This document shows positions 32,410 through 39,526 of a DNA stretch of 48,874 nt, piece by piece. The notes beneath the pieces were generated by a model. It made no database searches. It saw only the letters and a program-made list of their open reading frames with translations, and was not told where the DNA came from. The first letter of the stretch is position 1; each line of letters begins with the position of its first letter. The position numbers and the translations under genes are program-made. Source of the DNA: an uncultured Collinsella sp. (lineage in GTDB: Bacteria > Actinomycetota > Coriobacteriia > Coriobacteriales > Coriobacteriaceae); the NCBI GenBank assembly GCA_958348565.1, contig CATVZP010000007.1:1-48874 (forward strand), written 5' to 3'.

Positions 32410-35058
32410 CTAGCAGACGGCGTAGTCCTGAGGCTCGCGGCCGTAGTAGGCGTCCAGGTAGAGCTCCTTGATCTCGCTCATGAGCGGGTAGCGCGGGTTA
32501 GCGCCGGTGCACTGGTCGTTGAATGCCTGCTCGGTCATCTCGTCGAGGGTGTCGAGGAAGTACTGCTCGTCAACACCGTAGTCGGCGATGGTCTTCTTGA
32601 CGCCGATGAAGTCCTTGAGCTCCTCGAGCTTCGTGATGAAGTTCTCGAAGACCTCCTTATCGTCCTTGCCCTCGATGCCGCAGTACTTGGCCATCTCGGC
32701 GTAGTTGTGCAGCGCGTTGGGGTAAGGATACTGGGAGAAGGTACCCATCTTGACGGGTGCCTCGGCGGCGTTGTAGCGCATGACGCGGGTCAGGATGACG
32801 GCGTTGGCGAGGCCGTGGGGCAGGTGATGGAAGGCGCCGAGCTTGTGAGCCATGGAGTGGTTGAGGCCCAGGAAGGCGTTGGCGAAGGCCATACCGGCCA
32901 TGCAGGAGGCGTTGTGCATCTCCTCGCGGGCGTGCGGGTCCTTGGCACCGTTCGTGAAGCTGGAGGGCAGGTTCTCAAAGACGAGCTTAGCCGCGCGCTC
33001 GGAGAGGCCCTTGGTGTAGTCGGAAGCCATGATGGAGACGTAGGACTCGATGGCGTGGGTCATGACGTCGATGCCGGAGGCAGCGGTCAGGCCGCGCGGG
33101 GCGGTCATGCAGTTGTCGGCGTCGACGATAGCCATGTTGGGGAGCAGCGCGTAGTCGGCGAGCGGCCACTTGATGCCGGTCTCCTTGTCGGTGATGATGG
33201 CGAACGGCGTGCACTCGGAGCCGGTACCCGAGGAGGTCGGGACGGCGACGAAGTAGGCCTTCTTGCCCATCTCGGGGAAGGTGAAGATACGCTTGCGGAT
33301 GTCCATGAAGTCCATGGCCATGTCCTCAAACTTGCACTCGGGGTGCTCGTACATCATCCACATGATCTTGCCGGCGTCCATAGCGGAGCCACCGCCGACG
33401 GCGATGATGACGTCCGGCTCAAAGAGAGCCATCTGCTTGGCGCCGCGACGTGCGCACTGCAGCGACGGATCGGGCTCAACGTCGTAGAAGCAGTCGTGGG
33501 CGATGCCCATTTCGTCGAGCTTGGCCTCGATGGCGCGGGTGTTGCCATTCTTGAAGAGGAACTGGTCGGTGACGATGAAGGCACGCTTCTTGCCCATGAC
33601 GTTGCCCAGCTCGTCGAGGGCGACGGGCGTGGAACCCTTCTTGAAGTAGACCTTCTCGGGAGCGCGGAACCACAGCATGTTCTCACGGCGCTCGGCCACA
33701 GTCTTAACGTTGATCAAGTGCTTCACCCCAACGTTCTCGGAGACGGAGTTGCCGCCCCAGGAGCCGCAGCCCAGGGTCAGAGACGGCTTCATGCCAAAGT
33801 TGTACAGGTCACCGATGCCGCCGTGCGAGGACGGGGTGTTGATGACGATACGGCAGGCCTTCATGACGTGCTCGAACAGGCTGATCTTCTCGGCCTGGGC
33901 GGGGTGCACGTACAGAGAGGCGGTGTGGCCCGGGCCACCGGCGAGCACCAGGTGCTCGGCCTTGTCGACGGCCTCCTGGAAGTCCTTGGCGTGGTACATG
34001 GCCAGGACCGGGGAGAGCTTCTCGTGGGAGAACTCCTCCTTGGCGGGGTCGGTGGAGGTGACCTCGGCGATCAGGATCTTGGTCTTGGCGGGAACCTCGA
34101 TGCCGGCGAGCTCGGCGATCTTGGCGGCAGCCATGCCGGGGATGCGGTGATCGAGAGCGCCGTTCTTGAACATGGCGGCACGCAGGGCCTCCATCTCGGC
34201 ACCCTGCTTGACGAAGTAGCAGCCGCGCTTCTGGAACTCGGCCTTAACCTGGTCATAGATGGTGTCGATGACAGTCACGGACTGCTCGGAAGCGCAGATC
34301 ATGCCGTTGTCGAAGGTCTTGGAGTGGATGATGGAGTTGACGGCGAGCAGCACGTCGGCGGTGTCGTCGATGACGACCGGGGTGTTACCGGCGCCAACGC
34401 CCAGGGCGGGCTTGCCCGAGGAGTAAGCGGCCTTGACCATGCCCGGGCCACCGGTGGCGAGGATGATGTCGACGTCGCGCATGACCATGTTGGTCAGCTC
34501 GATGGAGGGGACATCGACCCAGCCGATGATGCCCTCGGGGGCGCCGGCCTTGACGGCGGCGTCAAGCACGAGCTTGGCGGCGGCGATGGTGCACTTGGCG
34601 GCAGCCGGGTGCGGGGAGATGATGATGGCGTTGCGGGTCTTCAGGCAGATCAGCGTCTTGAAGATCGCGGTGGAGGTGGGGTTGGTCGTCGGGATGACGG
34701 CGCCCACGATGCCGATAGGCTCGGCGATCTTGGTGATGCCGTAAGCCTCGTCGCGCTCCAGGACACCACAGGTCTTGGTGTTCTTGTAAGCGTTATAGAT
34801 GTACTCTGCGGCGTAGTGGTTCTTGATGACCTTGTCCTCAAGAACGCCGCGGCCGGTCTCCTCGATGGCCATCTTCGCCAACGGGATACGAGCCTTGTTG
34901 GCGGCCATGGCGGCCTCATAGAAGATCTTGTCGACCTGCTCCTGCGTGTACGTAGCAAAAAGCGCCTGGGCCTCTCGCATCTGAGCGAGCTTAGCCTCAA
35001 GCGCCTCTACGTTGTCCACAATTGCGGGAGTAGTGTTTTCCGGTGACTTTTTCACCAT
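32410..35058 (-). CDS. adhE: Bifunctional acetaldehyde-CoA/alcohol dehydrogenase
   Basis: Reduces acetyl-CoA to acetaldehyde and then ethanol, recycling NADH in fermentation; the family forms spirosomes. The 882-residue product has an aldehyde-dehydrogenase domain (about 1-440) with catalytic C255 in NGMICASEQS and IPTTNPTS. The iron-containing alcohol-dehydrogenase domain (about 460-870) follows, with GGGSAMDAGK and the metal-ligand region NHSMAHKLGAFHHLPHG. The ATG has AAGGAG upstream on its strand. An extended -10 (TGCTATCAT) and a large palindrome lie upstream, suggesting regulated, probably redox- or oxygen-responsive, expression (inference). Confidence 0.98.
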   Translation of the reverse strand: MVKKSPENTTPAIVDNVEALEAKLAQMREAQALFATYTQEQVDKIFYEAAMAANKARIPLAKMAIEETGRGVLEDKVIKNHYAAEYIYNAYKNTKTCGVLERDEAYGITKIAEPIGIVGAVIPTTNPTSTAIFKTLICLKTRNAIIISPHPAAAKCTIAAAKLVLDAAVKAGAPEGIIGWVDVPSIELTNMVMRDVDIILATGGPGMVKAAYSSGKPALGVGAGNTPVVIDDTADVLLAVNSIIHSKTFDNGMICASEQSVTVIDTIYDQVKAEFQKRGCYFVKQGAEMEALRAAMFKNGALDHRIPGMAAAKIAELAGIEVPAKTKILIAEVTSTDPAKEEFSHEKLSPVLAMYHAKDFQEAVDKAEHLVLAGGPGHTASLYVHPAQAEKISLFEHVMKACRIVINTPSSHGGIGDLYNFGMKPSLTLGCGSWGGNSVSENVGVKHLINVKTVAERRENMLWFRAPEKVYFKKGSTPVALDELGNVMGKKRAFIVTDQFLFKNGNTRAIEAKLDEMGIAHDCFYDVEPDPSLQCARRGAKQMALFEPDVIIAVGGGSAMDAGKIMWMMYEHPECKFEDMAMDFMDIRKRIFTFPEMGKKAYFVAVPTSSGTGSECTPFAIITDKETGIKWPLADYALLPNMAIVDADNCMTAPRGLTAASGIDVMTHAIESYVSIMASDYTKGLSERAAKLVFENLPSSFTNGAKDPHAREEMHNASCMAGMAFANAFLGLNHSMAHKLGAFHHLPHGLANAVILTRVMRYNAAEAPVKMGTFSQYPYPNALHNYAEMAKYCGIEGKDDKEVFENFITKLEELKDFIGVKKTIADYGVDEQYFLDTLDEMTEQAFNDQCTGANPRYPLMSEIKELYLDAYYGREPQDYAVC

Positions 35059-35098
35059 TTGTGTCTCCTTGCGATCGGAGATTTACCCTACGCCTTGC

Positions 35099-35107
35099 AT
35101 GATAGCA
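35099..35107 (-). promoter_or_regulatory. Probable adhE extended -10
   Basis: On the minus strand TTGCTATCAT gives an extended -10 (TGC plus TATCAT, hexamer 35104-35099), about 40 bases before the adhE start. The -35 region is weak, consistent with need for an activator. Confidence 0.6.
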
Positions 35108-35150
35108 AGAAATTATTCGGCGAACGGTAAGATTCCTCTAAAAGGCACAC

Positions 35151-35180
35151 TAAAACGCTTCAACCTAATGAAGCGTTTTA
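35151..35180. promoter_or_regulatory. 30-bp palindrome upstream of adhE
   Basis: TAAAACGCTTCA and TGAAGCGTTTTA are perfect 12-base inverted arms separated by 6 bases. It is centred about 60 bases upstream of the adhE -10. It does not match the Rex or FNR consensus, so the binding protein is unknown. Confidence 0.6.
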
Positions 35181-35212
35181 ACTAAAAACTATCCGCCTAC
35201 TGCATCGCCCCG

Positions 35213-35263
35213 CTCATTGGGGACGGACTTACATGAGTGCTTTTACTCATTTGGGACAGACAT
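35213..35263. repeat. Left REP-like repeat of the RAYT element
   Basis: The 27-base unit 35213-35239 contains GGGGACGGACTTAC bounded by CTCATT and ATGAGTG. Directly after it, ATGAGT-GCTTTT-ACTCAT makes a hairpin (35233-35250), and a degenerate second unit, CTCATTTGGGACAGACAT, lies at 35246-35263. A further CTCATTGG occurs near 35302. Confidence 0.75.
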
Positions 35264-35880
35264 CGATTTGCCATTTTGCCGTTCTGGACCTGTTTTTGCC
35301 GCTCATTGGATATAAATAGGTCACAGGCTCAGCATTTCGCGTTGCTTCTCTCCTTTTAGGTGTTGCCTGTACAGTTTTGGAAGGAGAGATTATGCCCCGA
35401 TGCGCCCGCGCCGTTTCGATCACCGGCTATTACCATGTCTTTGATCGCGGTAACTCCAAACAGATTATTTTTGAAGATGAATCCGACCGTTATCGTTTCT
35501 TATCGGATATCTCGGAAAGGTTCGCGCGCCATGAAGTGGCGGTGTTGGCTTGGTGCCTTATGGACAATCACTTCCATTTGATGGTTGATGACCCATGTGA
35601 CAACCTTTCAAAGGCAATGCAGTGCGCACTGACGGCATATGCTAAATATTTCAATGGGAAAACGGGGAGAACGGGGCATCTGTTTGACAATCGCTATTCG
35701 CGGGTCGCGGTTGAGTCGGACACGCAGGCAGTGCAGCTGCTCGATTATATCCATCTCAATCCCGTAAAAGGCGCGCTCGACTCGCTCGAGGCGTATCGTT
35801 GGTCAAGCTACAAGGCATACCAGCTGGGCTACGATCCCTTTGACATCTGCAAACACTCATGTAAGTCTGTCCCCAATGAG
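35213..35880 (+). mobile_element. RAYT (Y1 transposase) element bounded by inverted repeats
   Basis: A REP-associated tyrosine transposase gene is flanked by 27-base inverted repeats (35213-35239 and 35854-35880) that differ at one base. It lies between adhE and rpmB, in a non-conserved spot. Extra partial repeat copies are present at the left end. No target-site duplication is evident. Confidence 0.7.
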
Positions 35881-35934
35881 TGCAAAAAAAGGCCCCCTCC
35901 ACATGAGAGGGCGCCTTTGGTAAGTTCTATGTGA
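35392..35934 (+). CDS. REP-associated tyrosine transposase (Y1/IS200-like)
   Basis: Single-strand DNA endonuclease family that processes REP-type repeats. The 180-residue product has the HUH motif H60-F-H62 (DNHFHLMV), the family tract GHLFDNRYSRVAV and the catalytic Y119 in DYIHLNPVKGA. The conserved fold ends near WSSYKAY at 137-143. The remaining residues are unusual: 155-163 are encoded by the right inverted repeat, and later residues by the opposite-strand rpmB terminator. The natural 3' end may therefore be lost. The ATG at 35392 has AAGGAGAG upstream. Confidence 0.88.
   Translation: MPRCARAVSITGYYHVFDRGNSKQIIFEDESDRYRFLSDISERFARHEVAVLAWCLMDNHFHLMVDDPCDNLSKAMQCALTAYAKYFNGKTGRTGHLFDNRYSRVAVESDTQAVQLLDYIHLNPVKGALDSLEAYRWSSYKAYQLGYDPFDICKHSCKSVPNECKKRPPPHERAPLVSSM
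35854..35887. repeat. Right REP-like inverted repeat
   Basis: CACTCAT and ATGAGTG form 7-base arms around a loop containing GTCTGTCCCC. The 27-base unit 35854-35880 is the reverse complement of the left repeat with one difference. It lies inside the transposase reading frame. Confidence 0.75.
35884..35914 (-). terminator. Terminator of rpmB (minus strand)
   Basis: Read on the minus strand, GGCGCCCTC pairs with GAGGGGGCC (one mismatch) and is followed by TTTTTTT, about 75 bases after the rpmB stop. The plus-strand transposase frame reads through it. Confidence 0.75.
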
Positions 35935-35986
35935 ACGCGAGGTCTTTGACCCGGAGAGTCCGAGGTACTTGTTGGTAAGACCTTAT

Positions 35987-36175
35987 TTAGGAGCGCGCAA
36001 CCTTGCCGGACTTGAGGCAGGTGGAGCAAACGTTCATCTTGCGACGGTGACCATCGACGACGACGTAGACGCGCTGGATGTTGGGGCGGAACTTACGGTT
36101 GGTGACGCGGTGAGAGTGGCTGATGGAGCGACCGGCAACGGGGTGCTTACCGCAAACTTCGCAAACTTTGGACAT
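35987..36175 (-). CDS. rpmB: 50S ribosomal protein L28
   Basis: bL28. The 62-residue product starts MSKVCEVCGKHPVAGRSISH and has two CxxC pairs (C5/C8 and CSTC near the C-terminus), so it is the zinc-binding type. The ATG at 36175 follows AGGAGG on the minus strand. A longer in-frame opening to 36247 adds a non-homologous N-terminus across that ribosome-binding site and was not used. It is transcribed away from the pyr operon. An AGGTCTT/AAGACCT pair (35940-35984) folds its 3' untranslated region. Confidence 0.96.
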   Translation of the reverse strand: MSKVCEVCGKHPVAGRSISHSHRVTNRKFRPNIQRVYVVVDGHRRKMNVCSTCLKSGKVARS

Positions 36176-36229
36176 AACTGACCCTCCTTGGGCGACAAAC
36201 GAACATGTCGCGTTAACAAACAAGCCTGA

Positions 36230-36238
36230 ACTATAGCA
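36230..36238 (-). promoter_or_regulatory. Probable rpmB extended -10
   Basis: On the minus strand TGTGCTATAGT gives an extended -10, TGC plus TATAGT (hexamer 36235-36230), 55 bases before the rpmB start. The -35 region is covered by the palindrome at 36246-36276. Confidence 0.6.
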
Positions 36239-36245
36239 CAGAAGC

Positions 36246-36276
36246 ATGTCTCTGTGCGCAATCTACACAGAGACAT
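36246..36276. promoter_or_regulatory. 31-bp palindrome overlapping the rpmB -35 region
   Basis: ATGTCTCTGTG and CACAGAGACAT are perfect 11-base inverted arms with a 9-base spacer. A third partial arm (CACAGA) lies at 36237-36242. The location suggests an operator for rpmB. It does not resemble the known actinobacterial Zur box. Confidence 0.55.
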
Positions 36277-36489
36277 TTCTCTTTTGGCGATAGTGCCCAC
36301 GCCACGGCCCTGGACGTAGATCCGATTTGCGTGCAGCAGAGGGGATTATGCCAGCTCGCAACAAGGTTTTCAAGCGCGTCCTACAAATATATATATGTTT
36401 ATGGAGCTATTGGCTCCGTTTACGGATTGACTTGTATTTATGCTCGCAATTGAGCCCGAGGTTGGCTACACTATGCCTTGACCATTAAA
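36277..36489. other. Non-coding spacer between rpmB and the pyr leader
   Basis: About 210 bases with no supported gene. It holds an AT-rich run (ATATATATATG near 36388), a small hairpin GGAGC-TATTG-GCTCC (36403-36417) and TTGACT at 36427. TACACT at 36467 could be the -10 of the pyr operon, because it would place the transcript start just before the first leader hairpin. No tRNA-like cloverleaf was found. Confidence 0.5.
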
Positions 36490-36588
36490 GGGGTACGAGA
36501 TACCCACATGGAATTACATAGCTGCCAATGAGTAGTACTTCCTGTGGGTGTCTGGTTCCGCTTTGAGCGGTCGGGCATCTATTTTTTT
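36490..36588 (+). promoter_or_regulatory. pyr operon leader with attenuator-like hairpins
   Basis: Three mutually exclusive pairings can be drawn. (1) GGGTA/TACCC hairpin at 36491-36505. (2) CCCACATGGAA (36503-36513) with TTCCTGTGGG (36539-36548). (3) A terminator, GGTGTCTG-CCGCT/AGCGG-CGGGCATC, followed by seven T (36547-36588). The pattern is that of a PyrR-controlled attenuator: UMP-bound PyrR would favour hairpin 1 and hence termination. pyrR is the next gene. Pairings were drawn by eye. Confidence 0.6.
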
Positions 36589-36627
36589 GACTGTGTCAGC
36601 AGTCAAGACATGTGAGGAAGGAGATCG

Positions 36628-37212
36628 ATGGGCACGACTTCCCCCAAGGCGGTCATCATGGACGAGACCGCCGTCAACCGAGCGATGACCCGCATCGCGC
36701 ACGAGATTCTCGAGCGCAACGAGGGCTGTGAAGACCTCGCTCTGGTCGGCATCGTCACGCGCGGCGACCTTCTGGCAAAGAAGCTCGCCGAGGAGATCAA
36801 GGAGATCGAGGGCGTCGACGTTCCGCTCGGCAGCCTGGACATCAGCTTCTATCGCGATGACTATGCGACCAATTTCGCTCCCGCGATCCACGCTACCAAC
36901 ATTCCCTTCAGCGTCGACGGCAAGCGCGTCGTGTTGGTGGACGACATCCTGTACACGGGTCGTACCATCCGCGCCGCTCTGGACGCCGTTATGGACCTGG
37001 GCCGTCCGAGCCGAGTCGAGCTGGCAGTTCTCGTTGACCGCGGTCACCGCGAGCTCCCTATCTCGCCGGACTTTGTCGGCAAGAACGTTCCCTCGTCGCA
37101 CGAGGAGAACGTGCACCTATATATGAAGGAAGTCGACGGCCGTACCGCCGTCGAGATCAACGACGTCGCGCCGGGTTCCCACGTGGGCTCCGCGCCGCTG
37201 GGAGGTGAGTAG
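36628..37212 (+). CDS. pyrR: Pyrimidine operon attenuation protein PyrR
   Basis: RNA-binding regulator that senses UMP/PRPP and controls pyr transcription attenuation; many members also have uracil phosphoribosyltransferase activity. The 194-residue product has the PRPP-binding motif VVLVDDILYTGRT at 101-113 and the LVGIVTRGDLLAKKLAEEI and SLDISFYRDD segments of the family. The ATG at 36628 follows AAGGAGATC. It is the first gene of pyrR-B-C-K-D-F and lies directly behind an attenuator-like leader. Confidence 0.96.
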   Translation: MGTTSPKAVIMDETAVNRAMTRIAHEILERNEGCEDLALVGIVTRGDLLAKKLAEEIKEIEGVDVPLGSLDISFYRDDYATNFAPAIHATNIPFSVDGKRVVLVDDILYTGRTIRAALDAVMDLGRPSRVELAVLVDRGHRELPISPDFVGKNVPSSHEENVHLYMKEVDGRTAVEINDVAPGSHVGSAPLGGE

Positions 37213-37216
37213 TACC

Positions 37217-38161
37217 GTGGCGTTCAACCATAAGCACCTGATCGACATTACCGAGTACTCCGAAGAGGACATCAAGCTCATCCTCGAGACCGCCAAGGCG
37301 TTCTCCGAGGTCAATGAGCGTGCCATCAAGAAGGTCCCCACGCTCAAGGGCAAGACCATCGTCAACATGTTCAACGAGCCCTCGACGCGTACCCGCAGCT
37401 CTTTCGAGCTCGCCGAGAAGCGCCTTTCGGCCGACAGCCTCAACTTCGGCGGCTCCTCGACCTCCACGGTCAAGGGCGAGAGCCTCGTCGATACCGTCGA
37501 GACCCTCAACGCCTACAAGATCGACTGCATCGTCGTGCGCGATAAGCATGCCGGTGCTCCCTACATCGTCACGCAGAATTCGCCCGCGAGTGTTATCTGC
37601 GCCGGTGACGGTAAGCACAACCACCCCACACAGGCTCTGCTCGACCTGTATACCATCTGGGAGCACAAGGGCGATTTCCACGGTCTGAAGGTCGCCGTCG
37701 TCGGCGATATCTCCCACTCCCGCGTTTGCGGCTCGCTGATCCCAGCCCTTAAGATCATGGGCTGCGAGACCTACGCCGTCGCCCCCGGCACGCTGCTGCC
37801 GCCGGCGCCCGAGGTTCTGGGCTGCGACCACGTGACGAGCGACCTCGATTCCGTCCTGCCCGAGCTGGACGTCGTCTACATGCTGCGCGTACAGCAGGAG
37901 CGCCTCGAGGGTGCCCCGTTCCCGACCATTCGCGAGTACCACAAGCTCTTCGGCCTGACTAAGGACCGTGAGAAGCTCATGAAGCCCGACGCGATCATTT
38001 GCCACCCGGGCCCCATCAACCGCGGCGTCGAGTTCGACTCCTATATGGCCGACCACCCGCAACGCTCCGTCATCCTGGAGCAGGTCTACGCCGGTATCTG
38101 CGTGCGTATGGCTATCCTGTATCTGCTGCTTGGAGGTGCCGATAATGGCCTTGCTTCTTAA
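37217..38161 (+). CDS. pyrB: Aspartate carbamoyltransferase catalytic subunit
   Basis: Joins carbamoyl phosphate and aspartate in the committed step of UMP synthesis. The 314-residue product has the carbamoyl-phosphate motif EPSTRTRSSFELAEKRL and HPTQALLDLYTI. The start is taken as GTG 37217 (A-F-N-H-K-H-L), about 12 bases after GGGAGG; GTG 37205 overlaps that site. No regulatory subunit pyrI is present, so control is likely through PyrR. pyrC overlaps its last 17 bases. Confidence 0.96.
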   Translation: MAFNHKHLIDITEYSEEDIKLILETAKAFSEVNERAIKKVPTLKGKTIVNMFNEPSTRTRSSFELAEKRLSADSLNFGGSSTSTVKGESLVDTVETLNAYKIDCIVVRDKHAGAPYIVTQNSPASVICAGDGKHNHPTQALLDLYTIWEHKGDFHGLKVAVVGDISHSRVCGSLIPALKIMGCETYAVAPGTLLPPAPEVLGCDHVTSDLDSVLPELDVVYMLRVQQERLEGAPFPTIREYHKLFGLTKDREKLMKPDAIICHPGPINRGVEFDSYMADHPQRSVILEQVYAGICVRMAILYLLLGGADNGLAS

Positions 38162-39434
38162 GAATGCCCACGTCGTCGACCCGTCCGTCGAGCTTGACGG
38201 TGTCGTTGACGTCCTGATCGACGGCGACAAGATCGCCGAGGTCGGCGAGAACCTCGCCGCCGAGGGAGCCGAGGTCCGCGACCTTTCCGGTAAGTACCTC
38301 GTCCCTGGCCTGGTGGACATGCACGTCCACCTGCGCGAGCCCGGCTACGAGGTCAAAGAGGACATCGAGAGCGGCACCCGCGCAGCTGCCAAGGGCGGCT
38401 TCACCGGCGTGTGCGCCATGCCCAACACCGACCCCGTTACCGATAACGGTACCGTCGTTGAGTTCGTCAAGTCCCGCGCTGCCGAGGTCGGCCACTGCCG
38501 CGTCTATCCTTCTGGCGCCATGACCCGCGGTCTTAAGGGCGAGGCCATGTCCGAGATGGGCGATATGGTCGCCCACGGCGCCGTCGCCTTCACCGACGAT
38601 GGTCGCGGCGTGCAGGGTGCAGGCATGCTCCGTCGCTGCATGGACTACGGCAAGATGTTCGGCAAGGTCTTTATGAGCCATTGCCAGGACGAGGACCTGG
38701 TTGGTCACGGCCAAATCAACGAAGGCAAGGTCTCTACCCGTCTGGCCCTCGAGGGCTGGCCGGCGGCAGGCGAGGAGCTGCAGATCGCCCGCGATATCGA
38801 GATCGCCAAGCTGACTGGTGCCAAGCTGCACATCCAGCACATCTCCACCGCCCATGGCCTGGAACTCGTGCGTGCCGGTAAGGCAGCTGGCGTGCAGGTT
38901 ACCTGCGAGGCCACCCCGCACCACATGTTCCTGACCGAGAACGACCTGGACGAGACCTACAACACCTCGCTCAAGGTCAATCCGCCGCTGCGTACCGATG
39001 AGGATGCCGAGGCTATCCGTCAGGGTGTCATCGACGGCACCGTTGACGTCATCGTCACCGACCACGCTCCCCACACCCCGTGGGAGAAGGCACGCGAGTT
39101 TGAGCTTGCGCCCTTCGGCATGATTGGCCTCGAGACCTCGCTGGCGCTTGTGCTCACCGAGCTGGTCAACACGGGCAAGATGAGCATGGGCCGCATGGTC
39201 GAGCTCATGGCCATCAAGCCGCGTGAGATTTTGGGTCTGGACCAGGTTCAGGTCAAGGCGGGCTCTGTTGCCGACCTGACCGTTTTCGACGCGTCCGCTA
39301 CCTGGACGGTCGGCGAGGACGGCTACGAGTCGCGCGCCGAGAACTCCGGTTTTGCCGGCCGCACGCTCACCGGTCGTGCCACCGATGTGTTTGTCGGCGG
39401 TAAGCAGACGCTTGCCGACGGCTGCATCTGCTAG
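38145..39434 (+). CDS. pyrC: Dihydroorotase
   Basis: Cyclises carbamoyl aspartate to dihydroorotate. The 429-residue class I amidohydrolase has the metal site DMHVHLREPG, KGGFTGVCAMPNTDP, SHCQDEDL and the catalytic DHAPH. The ATG at 38145 follows GGAGG and lies within the end of pyrB. Some class I enzymes lack one metal ligand; here the HxH and DHAPH motifs are intact, so it is expected to be active. Confidence 0.96.
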   Translation: MALLLKNAHVVDPSVELDGVVDVLIDGDKIAEVGENLAAEGAEVRDLSGKYLVPGLVDMHVHLREPGYEVKEDIESGTRAAAKGGFTGVCAMPNTDPVTDNGTVVEFVKSRAAEVGHCRVYPSGAMTRGLKGEAMSEMGDMVAHGAVAFTDDGRGVQGAGMLRRCMDYGKMFGKVFMSHCQDEDLVGHGQINEGKVSTRLALEGWPAAGEELQIARDIEIAKLTGAKLHIQHISTAHGLELVRAGKAAGVQVTCEATPHHMFLTENDLDETYNTSLKVNPPLRTDEDAEAIRQGVIDGTVDVIVTDHAPHTPWEKAREFELAPFGMIGLETSLALVLTELVNTGKMSMGRMVELMAIKPREILGLDQVQVKAGSVADLTVFDASATWTVGEDGYESRAENSGFAGRTLTGRATDVFVGGKQTLADGCIC

Positions 39435-39454
39435 CATAGCCTTATCGCTTTTGT

Positions 39455-39483
39455 GCGCGGCGCCCTTGCGGTGCCGCGCTTTC
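39455..39483 (+). promoter_or_regulatory. Hairpin between pyrC and pyrK
   Basis: GCGCGGCGCC pairs with GGTGCCGCGC (one G-U) around a 5-base loop, followed by TTTCTG. It lies in the only sizeable gap (92 bases) of the pyr operon. A second hairpin, CCATGC-AACC-GCATGG (39496-39511), follows before the pyrK ribosome-binding site. They may lower expression of pyrKDF or act as a weak terminator. Confidence 0.5.
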
Positions 39484-39526
39484 TGTTCGCCTGAACCATG
39501 CAACCGCATGGGGGATTGGAGCGTCT

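Noticed and set aside
32401..35046. Open frame of about 880 codons on the plus strand, fully antisense to adhE
   Set aside because: adhE on the minus strand has complete family motifs. The antisense frame is Val/Leu/Gly/Asp/His-rich with no recognisable domain, a by-product of GC-rich codon use.
35099..35180. Rex or FNR site upstream of adhE
   Set aside because: Neither a TTGTGA/TTGTTAA-type nor a TTGAT-N4-ATCAA-type sequence is present; only the unassigned palindrome is.
36290..36400. Possible tRNA in the rpmB-pyrR gap
   Set aside because: No acceptor/T-arm pairing or GTTCGA-like T-loop could be built.
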